Origin: Myxococcales bacterium 68-20
GTDB taxonomy: Bacteria > Myxococcota_A > Polyangia > Polyangiales > Polyangiaceae
Length of the DNA stretch: 64,000 nt
Direction: 5' to 3'
NCBI GenBank assembly: GCA_001899635.1
Contig: MKVQ01000016.1
Span: forward strand, 373,627 to 437,626
Shown: positions 9,211 to 16,624 of the stretch, piece by piece
Position numbering within the stretch: position 1 is the stretch's first letter
Layout of the letters: every line of letters begins with the position of its first letter
Made by a program: the position numbers and the translations under genes
Notes under the pieces: generated by a model
Database searches by the model: none
Seen by the model: only the letters and a program-made list of their open reading frames with translations
What the model was told of the DNA's origin: nothing

Positions 9211-9840
9211 ATGACGGATGACGGACTCCGCGCTCGTTTGCCGACGAGTCGGGCGCTCCCGGCGGTGCTCTTGGTGCTCGTCGGCTGCGGCGTGGCGCTT
9301 TTCGCGCGCTTCATGGCAGTAACCTACGGCCCGCGCTCTTGGTGGTTGCTGTACGTGGCGGCCGTGATCGCCTTCGCGGCCTACTGCGGCCTTCGCGGCT
9401 TGTTGAACAAGACGGACATCGCGTTTTCGGCGGGCGTCTTCCGGTGTGAGAGCGGGGCGCTCTGGCCGCGCGAGGAGTACACCGTCGCGATGAGCGATCT
9501 CGTGAGCTTCGAAGGAAGACCGCCGAGCCACTTCAAAGACGTCGCCCATGTCGTGGCGCACTTGCGTAGCGGGAACGTCGTGAGGCTGCCCATACCCATC
9601 GCCGATACGGCAATCATCTTCGGGCCCGCACTCGCCAAGGAGGCCGCGGAGGCGCTCGACGCGATGCTCGATACGGCGCGGCGCACGCCTAGCGGCTATC
9701 GCGCCGTCGCAGGAGGTACGGAGGCGAGACCGAGGACGGCAGGGCCGCCTTCGATGGCTCCGCTCGCCGACCCGGACCCGGTGAGCGAGGACAACGACGC
9801 CTCGTCCTCGCACGGCTCCGGTGCTCGCGGAGCGAGGTAG
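9211..9840 (+). CDS. Small membrane protein, unknown function
   Basis: From ATG 9211 the product has 209 residues: two hydrophobic helices close to the N-terminus (around residues 17-37 and 44-60), then a soluble region of about 100 residues with alternating hydrophobic strands (YTVAMSDLVSFEG, VVAHLRSGNVVRLPIPI), then a low-complexity Pro/Ser/Asp tail. The two-helix plus beta-strand layout recalls bacterial PH-domain membrane proteins, but no family is certain. An in-frame ATG at 9178 would add 11 residues; 9211 is preferred because the extra residues are unlike the rest. The next gene begins 76 bp downstream. Confidence 0.6.
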   Translation: MTDDGLRARLPTSRALPAVLLVLVGCGVALFARFMAVTYGPRSWWLLYVAAVIAFAAYCGLRGLLNKTDIAFSAGVFRCESGALWPREEYTVAMSDLVSFEGRPPSHFKDVAHVVAHLRSGNVVRLPIPIADTAIIFGPALAKEAAEALDAMLDTARRTPSGYRAVAGGTEARPRTAGPPSMAPLADPDPVSEDNDASSSHGSGARGAR

Positions 9841-9916
9841 GGCGAGTCGCCATTCGCGAGCACGCCTGACGGGTCCGCGCTTGACCCGGGGCGCTGGGCG
9901 AGTGTTAGCTGAGCGC

Positions 9917-10417
9917 ATGCGCGTTCCCGCCTGGCTCAGCGTCCTCGCCCTCGTCGCGTCGTCGATTGGCTGCAAGGACGCGGCGCAGATCGTCACGGAG
10001 AAGAGCGTCTCCGCCGCCAAGGAGACGTCGAAGGGGATCGCCGAAGGCATCGAGAGCGGCCGAAAGTCCGGCGAGTCCATCGACGGAGCGACGATCGTGT
10101 CCAGCGCCGCCGATCTCGCGGGCAAGGGGACCGTCAGCGTCTACAGCGTGAGCACCCCGGACGGCGGGACGAACAGCGAGGTGACCCTCGCGTTCGAGAA
10201 CACCACCGACAAGCCCCTCCGTCTGACGAAGCTCGACTTCATCGTCATCGACAAGGAAGGCTTCTCGAAGAAGCCCCACGGGGCAGCGTCGGAGCTCACG
10301 GTCCCGCCGAAGGCAAAGGACAAGCTGACGTTCCAGGTCGACGAGAAGGCCGCGAAGCTCGCAAAGGTCCGCTACTGGGACAAGGACCTCGAGATCGGCG
10401 CCGACGCCCACAAGTAG
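9917..10417 (+). CDS. Putative lipoprotein, unknown function
   Basis: The start at 9917 gives a clean lipoprotein signal peptide (MRVPAWLSVLALVASSIGC, lipidated Cys19), so the 166-residue product should be exported and anchored by lipid. The mature part begins with a Lys/Ser/Glu-rich helical stretch and continues as a beta-rich domain (VSVYSVSTPDGGTNSEVTL, FENTTDKPLRLTKLDFIVID) that looks like an immunoglobulin-like or LEA14-type fold. In-frame codons upstream to 9821 overlap the preceding gene and would bury the signal peptide. No known family was recognised. Confidence 0.72.
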   Translation: MRVPAWLSVLALVASSIGCKDAAQIVTEKSVSAAKETSKGIAEGIESGRKSGESIDGATIVSSAADLAGKGTVSVYSVSTPDGGTNSEVTLAFENTTDKPLRLTKLDFIVIDKEGFSKKPHGAASELTVPPKAKDKLTFQVDEKAAKLAKVRYWDKDLEIGADAHK

Positions 10418-10542
10418 GCCACCACGCGTAGGCCACGGGACATCGCGCCTTCTCACGTAGGCACGCGCCGGACATCGCGACGATCAGGAGACGACAACCT
10501 TCGAGCGCGCGGTTGTCCGTCGTGACGCTCTCTCTCGTAGGA

Positions 10543-10627
10543 GAGAGAGAGAATTTTCACAGGGAGACAGGGAGACAGGGAGGAAGAGGGCCCTCCTTCC
10601 TTCTCGACCTGGACCCTCGTGGGGCTC
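10543..10627 (+). repeat. Left arm of long inverted repeat
   Basis: This arm starts with a GA-rich run followed by GAATTTTCACAGGGAGACAG and ends with CGACCTGGACCCTCGTGGGG. Each part matches, in reverse complement and the same outer-to-inner order, the arm at 11206-11279 with a few mismatches and small length differences. The arms are about 580 bp apart. Confidence 0.75.
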
Positions 10628-10628
10628 C

Positions 10629-10663
10629 CAGAATCGCTGCGCGATTCTGCTCGCAGAAGCGAG
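10629..10663. repeat. Two adjoining perfect hairpins
   Basis: The first hairpin pairs CAGAATCGC with GCGATTCTG around a TGC loop (10629-10649). The second pairs GCTCGC with GCGAGC around an AGAA loop (10648-10663). They lie just inside the left repeat arm. The equivalent hairpin beside the right arm has a quite different stem, so the paired structure rather than the sequence is kept. Confidence 0.65.
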
Positions 10664-10973
10664 CCTCCCTTTCGACCTACCAGGTGGTTCAGCAGAGGCA
10701 ATGGCGTCATTGCCGGCTGCCCAGCTCGCCTGCAGCCGCGCACTCGCGACCTTGCACCACGGCTCGAGAAGAGCACTGGCGTCACCCCGCCTCCGAGTGA
10801 CAGCTCTCGTGGGAAGAGGGGGTGAGAGTTTCCACGGGGACACGGAAGCTGACTTGTTCGAGCCAGGCTCGATGGCTCGGCGCACGAACCGTCGCGGACA
10901 CTCATCAAGCGCACCTCCTTCCACGGCATGGCCTCTCTCGCGGAGGCGTGTCGCGGGGGAGATGCGCGGCGGT

Positions 10974-11017
10974 GTCACCCATGTCCTGTCACTCAACTGT
11001 TACCGATGTCCTGTCAC
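10974..11017 (+). repeat. Short direct repeat with ATGTCCTGTCAC core
   Basis: Two 19-base units, at 10974-10992 and 10999-11017, differ at two positions and share ATGTCCTGTCAC. Sequences of this type (TGTTACC-ATGTCC) are commonly seen beside IS481/IS3-like integrase genes, which suggests a remnant of such an element; no integrase gene is present here. Confidence 0.45.
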
Positions 11018-11183
11018 CGCCCCCTGGTTCCTCCATGAAGACCAAGCGATCGATTCATACAAGCACAGCCACACGCTTGCACTGTGCACGCAAGCAATCT
11101 CCCGAAGGTCTCGGGCCGGAGCTTGGAAGGCGCACCGTTTGGGGGAGGCCCATGATGCCTGGAAGCGAGATCTCCCTTTCCGA

Positions 11184-11204
11184 AGGAAATGCGAAGCATT
11201 TCCT
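11184..11204. repeat. Perfect hairpin inside right repeat arm
   Basis: AGGAAATGC pairs with GCATTTCCT around a GAA loop. It occupies the place that the CAGAATCGC hairpin holds beside the other arm. No coding role is seen. Confidence 0.65.
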
Positions 11205-11205
11205 G

Positions 11206-11279
11206 AGGCCCACGAGGCACCAGGTCGAAAGTGAAGAAAGGCTCTCTTGCTCCCTGTCTCCCTGTTAAATTCTCTCTCG
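11206..11279 (-). repeat. Right arm of long inverted repeat
   Basis: Read on the minus strand this arm gives GAGAGAGAATTTAACAGGGA, then GACAGGGAG, then TTTCGACCTGGTGCCTCGTG. It matches the left arm at 10543-10627 in the same order. The inner boundary is next to a perfect hairpin, as on the left side. Confidence 0.75.
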
Positions 11280-11338
11280 GAAAGGCCGACCGAACGGCGA
11301 CCTCGCCGTCCCACGCGTCGACTCCGTCAATCAGCACA

Positions 11339-11361
11339 GCCCACGAGGCACCAGGTTGAAA
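11339..11361 (+). repeat. Third copy of CCACGAGG-CCAGGT repeat
   Basis: The bases GCCCACGAGGCACCAGGT followed by TGAAA repeat the element at 11209-11231 with one base change, and the inverted copy at 10602-10624 with a few more. It stands alone here without the hairpin or the GA-rich part. Confidence 0.6.
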
Positions 11362-11412
11362 CCACTGCGGCCCCAAGTTTCGATGCGCGGGGGTGCCACC
11401 ATCCCGCGACCG

Positions 11413-11847
11413 TCAGGGGACGGTAACCTCCGGAGGGGCGGTCGTCGTGGGGACGAATTCCTTGTAGAGTACATTCGTCGAGGCGTCGCGGACGCGCCAC
11501 GGATGGGTGACGAACGTCTGCTGCACCCGCGTCTCGCCCGGACCGAGCACGTGGTAGCCGACCTCCTTGCAGCCGTAGTCGACCCAGAAGAGGCGGACCG
11601 AGCGATCGGTGAACGCGTTGCGGAACGGGAGGTTCACGGCCTGCGAGCTGTTCTGCGAGCAGGTTCCCGAGGGCTGCGCCGTGGGCGCGGGCGCGGGCTG
11701 GCCCGAGGTCCCCGATGCTCCGGAGCTGCCGATGCCCGAGGAGCCCTGGTCCAGATCCGTCGGGTTCGGATCACCTTCGAGACAACCGGTGAGCAGGAGC
11801 GACGCGACGAAGATCGTCCAGCACGAGCGATGACGAGCAGCGAGCAT
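11413..11847 (-). CDS. Lipoprotein with von Hippel-Lindau (VHL) beta domain
   Basis: The 144-residue product has a lipoprotein signal peptide (lipobox LLTGC, Cys22), a Gly/Ser/Pro-rich tether (residues about 35-62), and one compact domain (about 69-133). The domain aligns without gaps from human pVHL Trp88 to Ala122: SVRLFWVDYG, then Tyr98, then QTFVTHPW, then RDA. The residues that form the hydroxyproline pocket of pVHL are kept (Trp88, Tyr98, His115, Trp117), with Thr111 for Ser111; by coincidence even the numbering agrees. Bacterial members of the VHL beta-domain family are known but their ligands are not. The start overlaps the stop of the CHAT gene as TGATG, so the two are translationally coupled. 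A role in binding a peptide or modified-proline ligand at the envelope is inference. Confidence 0.85.
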   Translation of the reverse strand: MLAARHRSCWTIFVASLLLTGCLEGDPNPTDLDQGSSGIGSSGASGTSGQPAPAPTAQPSGTCSQNSSQAVNLPFRNAFTDRSVRLFWVDYGCKEVGYHVLGPGETRVQQTFVTHPWRVRDASTNVLYKEFVPTTTAPPEVTVP

Positions 11848-14800
11848 CAGAACGTTCCTCCGAGAGAGAACGAGGCGAGCGTCGACACCTGACGCCTCGC
11901 GCTCGCACGCGCCTCGTCACCGTCGAGCGAGACGGTGACGGGCATCTTCAGCTCCTCGAGGCCGGCGCGAAGGACGAAGCCATCGAGGTCGAGCGAAAGC
12001 GCCGCGCCCGCGGTCTCCTGGTCGATGAACCATTTGCCGTACTGCCCGCGGAGACCGATGAACGAGGAGGAGCCCGTGCGGATCCCGAGGAGGGCGATCG
12101 CCGGAAGCGTCACGCCGTACGTTCGGGCGTCGCCGAGGACGAACGTGTTGTACGTCGCTTGCCCGCCGGCGAAGAGCTGGAAACTCGAGCCGCGATAGCC
12201 GAGCGCAAGCTCGTATCCACTCCGAAAGCCGCCGGCCAGGCTTCCTTCGTCGGTGCCGCTCGCGTACTTCGTGCCGTCGCTCGTCCGGAGCCCGGCGAAG
12301 AGCGAGAGGAGCAGCTCGTCGTGCAGACCGAAGCCGCGGCCGCCTTCGAAGAGGTTCGAGAGGAGTGCGTATTCGAGCTGGAGGCTCACGAGCCCGGCTG
12401 CGCGATCGGGCTGATCGCGCAGGTTCGTGATCGCCATGTAGTGCATGCCGAGGAGCGCGGAGCTCACGAACGCCGGATAGGGGGGCTCGTATTGCGAGGA
12501 CGACGATCGATCTCTGGCCGGAGGAGCATCCCGCGCGACGATCGGCGCCTGGAGATCGAAGCTCATCGGGGACCACTCTCCCGACGGGATGAACGCCGCC
12601 CAGAAGTAGGGATGCTGCGTCTCCTTCTTCCCGAGCATCGCGAGCTGCACCTTGCGGAGGGCGGCGGCGCGGCCGGTCCCGGCCTTGAGGTCGCGGTAGA
12701 AGGCGATCATCAGATCGCGCGTCGCCTCGTCGTCGACCTTCCACAAGCTCATGAGCTGGCTCTCGGAGCCCGCGACGACGAGCGCGCGCCGGAGGCCGTA
12801 GACACCTTCGCCCACCTCGGTCTCGCCCACGCCGGTCTCGCACGCGGAGAGGACGACGAGCCGCGTGCCCTCGAGGTTCATGCTCGACGCCTCGAGCGCG
12901 GTGAGGAGCCCCTCTGCGTTCGAGCGCTGATTCGCGCCGGCGAGGGCGAGGCCCGAGCGGACGAGAGGGTTCGCGGAGCGGGACGGCGGGACGGCGACGG
13001 GGTCGCCGGGGTCGTACTCGAGCGAGCGCGTGTTCGACGGGCCCTGCTCTCGTTCCCGCTTGAGAAAGAACCCGTGCGTCGCCACGTGGAGAACGACGGG
13101 GCTCGACACGCCTGCGAGCCGCGCCTTCGTCGCATCGGCTCGAGTGACGTTCGCCGCCGCGAGGAGGTCGGCGATCGCCTTCGCCTCTGCCGCCGTGCCG
13201 GGCAGCGCGGGGAACTTGGCGTTGTCGAGATCGCCCGCGCTCGCCTTGGCGCTCGGGTCGGCCGCACCGGCTGCGCCGTCGAACGCGGGATCGCCGAACA
13301 CCATTGCTTGCGTGTTGGCGCGCTTCTGGGCGCTCGCGGCGGCGATGCGTATGAGATCGCGCCCGCTCGTCACGTAGGTGATCTCGCGGGACTGGACGAG
13401 GAACTGTCCCCGCTCGTCCACGAGGGTCGCGAACGGAACGAGGTTGAGGTCGTCGTCAGGCGAGACGATCAGCCGTGCGTCGCTCGACCGAAGGTGCTTC
13501 GCGATCGGCGCGATGACGAGATCGTGGACCTGCTTCGCGTGAGGCAGGACGTCTCCATGATCGGCGAGGGCCCAGCGCAACTTGCTCACCGCACGACCGA
13601 TCGGCAACGCATCACCGAGATCGACCGCGACCGGCTCACCCGTCTTGTGGAGGACGAACGCGACGAAGCGGACCTCCTTCGTCGCGAACACCGGGCTCGA
13701 GGTGTCGCGCGCGTGATAGTAGACGTACTCGACGAGCGCGCTGTCGTCCGGGATCGCCGCCTGGACCGCCTCGATCGTGACCGGCTTCGACTGCGCACCG
13801 TAGAGCGGGCTCGCCGCCACGAGCTTGTTGCCGATCTCGTCGTGCTCTGCCTCGAGCTTCGCGAGTAGCGATGCTGGATCGACGCCGGGGACGCCGCCCG
13901 CCCCGCGAAGGCCGAGGGCCGCGATCTGACGGCGAAGCTCGAGCTGCCGTGCAGCAAGCGCCTTGTCCGCAGGCTGGTCGAAGAGCCGAGCGACGCGCGC
14001 AGCATCGGCCGACGCATCGAGCGAGCGCCCCTTTCGCCGGAGGATCGTCTCGAGCGCGAGGCGCACCTGGGCGCGGCCGCCGCCCTCGCCGTTGCCTCCC
14101 ATCGACAGGAGGTCGTAGGCCTGGCTCGCAACGAGCCGGAGGTGCGCTCGCTTCTGCGCATCGCCGCTGACGGAGAGGATGCGATCGAGGTATCGCTCCT
14201 GCGCGTCGGCGGCCTTCTTCGCTAGCGCGGTCGCCTCGTCCTTCCTGCCCTCGGCCCATCGGACCTGCGCGAGCTCGTGCGCGGCAGACGCGAGGAGGCC
14301 GGGGCTCGTTCCGTACTGCTTCTCGGTTCGTGCAAACCGGCGCGCGGCGATCTCCCCCGCGAGCTTGGTGTCCTTCTTCGCGAGCGCCGTCCGGATGCAC
14401 GCCGGCTCGGCCTCCTCCGTCACCGCCGGCTGGTTCGCGCTGACGGCGATCGAGCACGCGGCCTCTGCCACCGCGTCGCCCTCCGCGTTGCGGAACTGCC
14501 CATCGAGCACCCTCGCTAGCTCGTTCGCGACGCGCACCATCCGCAGCGGGTCGACGGGGCGGAGCCCTTTCACGATCCCCATCGCCTCCCGGAGCGTCGC
14601 CTCCCCCGCCGCGAGGTCGCCACTCCCGGTGAGCAGGCCGGAGAGCGCGAGCAGTCGATCGACGAGCATCCCCGAGGCCGGGCTCGTCTTCCGCGTGATC
14701 TCGACGCATCGGCGCTGCGTCGCGAGCGCCTTCACGACCTCGGCGCGCATGATGTAGTGCGTCGCGAGAAACTCGTACTGATCGGCGACGTCGGCGCTCT

Positions 14801-15449
14801 CGCCGAGAGACCGCTCCATCTTCGCGATGACGTCTCTGCGAAGCGACTCGCCCTTGGAGAACTGCTGCGAGTGGTCGTAGAGGCTCGCAAGGACTCCCGT
14901 CACCAGGAGATAGTTCTTCGGGCTCACGTCGCTCTTCTCGACGTCCGGCAGCGCCTGCTCGAGCAGGCTCGCCGCGCCCGTGAAGTCGCCGCGCTTCGTT
15001 GCCTCGAGCGCCGCCGCGAGCTTCGGCATCGCCTTGTTCAAGCTCGGATCAGCGGCGCGCTCCGGCGGCGGCGTCCACTTCCGGCGCGCGGCCGCCGCAC
15101 GAGCCTCGACCGCCTCGAGCTTCGCCGTCTCGCCGAGCGCCTTGTAGAGGTCGAGGAGGATGGCGCGGTTCGACGTCGAGTAGTCGCTGTCCGGTCCGGT
15201 GGTCCGCTCGATCTCGCCGAGCGCTTCGTCGATCATCTGCAGGCCCTCGCGGACCTTCTTCTCCTTGAGCAGCTTCCGGCCTTCGGCGGCCTTCTTCACC
15301 GCAGCCTCGGCGGCCGCCATGTCCTCCGGACGGACGTGGACCGTCTTCTTCTGGGGAGGATCGGCCGCATTCGCGGGAGCGGCGGCCACGGCAGTGAGGA
15401 ACGCGACGAGCGGCGGCGCGATTCGCGCGAGGATCGAGCGCTGCCTCAT
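11847..15449 (-). CDS. Secreted TPR-CHAT protease with C-terminal beta-barrel-like domain
   Basis: From ATG 15449 the protein is 1200 residues: a signal peptide (MRQRSILARIAPPLVAFLTA..ANA), helical TPR-like repeats to about residue 450, and a CHAT (caspase-clan) domain at about 640-955 with catalytic His792 in HVATHGFF and Cys870 in LSACETGVGE. Uniquely, about 230 further residues follow that alternate polar and hydrophobic amino acids, with aromatic ends, and finish in Phe (STLASFSLGGTF), as outer-membrane beta-barrel proteins do. Typical TPR-CHAT proteins end soon after the CHAT domain. The start overlaps the upstream lipoprotein gene as ATGA and the stop overlaps the VHL gene. A much longer frame to 16397 is open but overlaps the upstream gene out of frame. 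It probably acts as a protease exposed at the outer membrane; the substrate is unknown. Confidence 0.88.
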   Translation of the reverse strand: MRQRSILARIAPPLVAFLTAVAAAPANAADPPQKKTVHVRPEDMAAAEAAVKKAAEGRKLLKEKKVREGLQMIDEALGEIERTTGPDSDYSTSNRAILLDLYKALGETAKLEAVEARAAAARRKWTPPPERAADPSLNKAMPKLAAALEATKRGDFTGAASLLEQALPDVEKSDVSPKNYLLVTGVLASLYDHSQQFSKGESLRRDVIAKMERSLGESADVADQYEFLATHYIMRAEVVKALATQRRCVEITRKTSPASGMLVDRLLALSGLLTGSGDLAAGEATLREAMGIVKGLRPVDPLRMVRVANELARVLDGQFRNAEGDAVAEAACSIAVSANQPAVTEEAEPACIRTALAKKDTKLAGEIAARRFARTEKQYGTSPGLLASAAHELAQVRWAEGRKDEATALAKKAADAQERYLDRILSVSGDAQKRAHLRLVASQAYDLLSMGGNGEGGGRAQVRLALETILRRKGRSLDASADAARVARLFDQPADKALAARQLELRRQIAALGLRGAGGVPGVDPASLLAKLEAEHDEIGNKLVAASPLYGAQSKPVTIEAVQAAIPDDSALVEYVYYHARDTSSPVFATKEVRFVAFVLHKTGEPVAVDLGDALPIGRAVSKLRWALADHGDVLPHAKQVHDLVIAPIAKHLRSSDARLIVSPDDDLNLVPFATLVDERGQFLVQSREITYVTSGRDLIRIAAASAQKRANTQAMVFGDPAFDGAAGAADPSAKASAGDLDNAKFPALPGTAAEAKAIADLLAAANVTRADATKARLAGVSSPVVLHVATHGFFLKREREQGPSNTRSLEYDPGDPVAVPPSRSANPLVRSGLALAGANQRSNAEGLLTALEASSMNLEGTRLVVLSACETGVGETEVGEGVYGLRRALVVAGSESQLMSLWKVDDEATRDLMIAFYRDLKAGTGRAAALRKVQLAMLGKKETQHPYFWAAFIPSGEWSPMSFDLQAPIVARDAPPARDRSSSSQYEPPYPAFVSSALLGMHYMAITNLRDQPDRAAGLVSLQLEYALLSNLFEGGRGFGLHDELLLSLFAGLRTSDGTKYASGTDEGSLAGGFRSGYELALGYRGSSFQLFAGGQATYNTFVLGDARTYGVTLPAIALLGIRTGSSSFIGLRGQYGKWFIDQETAGAALSLDLDGFVLRAGLEELKMPVTVSLDGDEARASARRQVSTLASFSLGGTF

Positions 15450-16528
15450 TTGGTGTGCTCGAACGCGAACACCTGGACGATCACCGAGTCGGCCGCCTCG
15501 GTCCGGGCGCGGAACGACGCCGGCGCGACGGCGGGCGCGCTCTTCGCGTCTCCGTCGTCGAGCTCGAGCCCGCGCGAGCGGATGCAGCGCGTGGGCGCGG
15601 CGTCGCCCTCGTCGAGCTCGAGCGCACGCGTGCATCCCTTCTGCGTCGACGACTTGTCCTCGGCGCGCGTGACCTGTGCGAGCGCGCCCGAAGGCGCAGC
15701 GCCGCCGCCGGCCTTCGCAAGCGCTCCGTCGAGCGAGACGACAGGATCGAGCGACGCGACCAGATACGCCCGCTCGGTGCCGATGTCCTTGTCGTTCAGC
15801 TTGAAGCTCGCGGAGCCGGGCGGGAGCCGCAGCGTCGTGCCCGCGGCGAGCGGGTTCTTCGTCGCGATCCGCGCGTCGGGGAAGAGGACGTTGACCTTCC
15901 CATCGGGGCTCTTCTGGAACAGGTAGACGTACGCGCTCTTCGACGGCCGCACGACGAAGGCAACCTTCGTCCCGGTCGGGAGGCTCTCCCCCTGCGCGAT
16001 CGCCTTCGGCGCGGAGTCGCTCGGTCGCTGCGCCTCGACGGCGAAGTCGAGCGCGAGCTCGCGGCGCGCCTCGTCGGGGACGAGCTCGGTGTACGCCTTT
16101 GCGAGCGCCTTCCGCCGGGCGTCCTCGTCGGTCGCGCCCTTCACCTCGTCGAGGAGGTCCGGGACCTTGCTCATGCGACGACGCAGGTTCTCGCTCCGCG
16201 TCGCGTAGGTGGCCTTGTCGACCACGCACTTGTTGTACTCGTCGCACAGCCTTCGCGACTGGGCGGCGTATTGCTCGGTCTCCTTGTCGATCGCGCGGAG
16301 GGCGGTCTCCTCGGTCTTCGCGTTCGCGCCGCCGAGGCCGATCGCGGAGAAACCACCCTCGATCTTCCGCCCGTCGTAGCTGAACTCGCTTTGGCAATCG
16401 AGCTGTGGGCGCTCCTCGCCGCCGCAGGTGGGCGCCGAGCGAGCCTCGGGGGACGGACCGCAGGCTGCCACGATCGAGAGGGATACGGCGACCGAGAGAA
16501 CGGAGAAGGCACGCGCAGGACGGATCAT
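15446..16528 (-). CDS. DUF4384-like lipoprotein
   Basis: A 360-residue lipoprotein (lipobox VAAC, Cys23). Residues about 70-150 are helical and charged. Residues about 165-265 match the DUF4384 pattern: the strand SKSAYVYLFQKSPDGKVNVL, then FPDARIATKNPLAAGTTLRLPP and a final GTERAYLVAS. DUF4384 domains are found repeatedly beside or fused to caspase-like and CHAT peptidases, consistent with the overlapping CHAT gene. The C-terminal tail is Ala/Ser/Asp-rich with two Cys. It is the first gene of the coupled trio and lies 96 bp downstream of the hydrolase lipoprotein gene on the same strand. Confidence 0.82.
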   Translation of the reverse strand: MIRPARAFSVLSVAVSLSIVAACGPSPEARSAPTCGGEERPQLDCQSEFSYDGRKIEGGFSAIGLGGANAKTEETALRAIDKETEQYAAQSRRLCDEYNKCVVDKATYATRSENLRRRMSKVPDLLDEVKGATDEDARRKALAKAYTELVPDEARRELALDFAVEAQRPSDSAPKAIAQGESLPTGTKVAFVVRPSKSAYVYLFQKSPDGKVNVLFPDARIATKNPLAAGTTLRLPPGSASFKLNDKDIGTERAYLVASLDPVVSLDGALAKAGGGAAPSGALAQVTRAEDKSSTQKGCTRALELDEGDAAPTRCIRSRGLELDDGDAKSAPAVAPASFRARTEAADSVIVQVFAFEHTK

Positions 16529-16624
16529 CGAACCCTCGAGTCTACCGAACCCGCCTGTCCCGACGGCGCCCGCGTCCCCGCATGTTCATGCGGTACGAGC
16601 CGGTGCGACGAACCGCGAGGCGCC

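Larger units (their letters stand above)
10418..11412. other. 1-kb non-coding stretch rich in inverted repeats
   Basis: No reading frame here has the codon pattern of the neighbours or a recognisable product, although several short frames are open by chance. The region holds a long imperfect inverted repeat (arms 10543-10627 and 11206-11279), perfect hairpins at 10629-10649, 10648-10663 and 11184-11204, a third repeat copy at 11339-11361, and a short direct repeat at 10974-11017. It is the largest gap that looks repeat-made rather than merely empty and may be a decayed mobile element or a family of extragenic repeats. Confidence 0.7.

Noticed and set aside
10453..11314. Several small genes in the repeat island
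   Set aside because: The frames include repeat arms and hairpins, have no signal, domain or consistent codon pattern, and contradict each other across strands.
11847..16397. CHAT protein as a 1516-residue product starting at 16397
   Set aside because: The extra 316 residues are an Arg-rich out-of-frame reading of the DUF4384 gene; ATG 15449 gives a signal peptide and an ATGA overlap.
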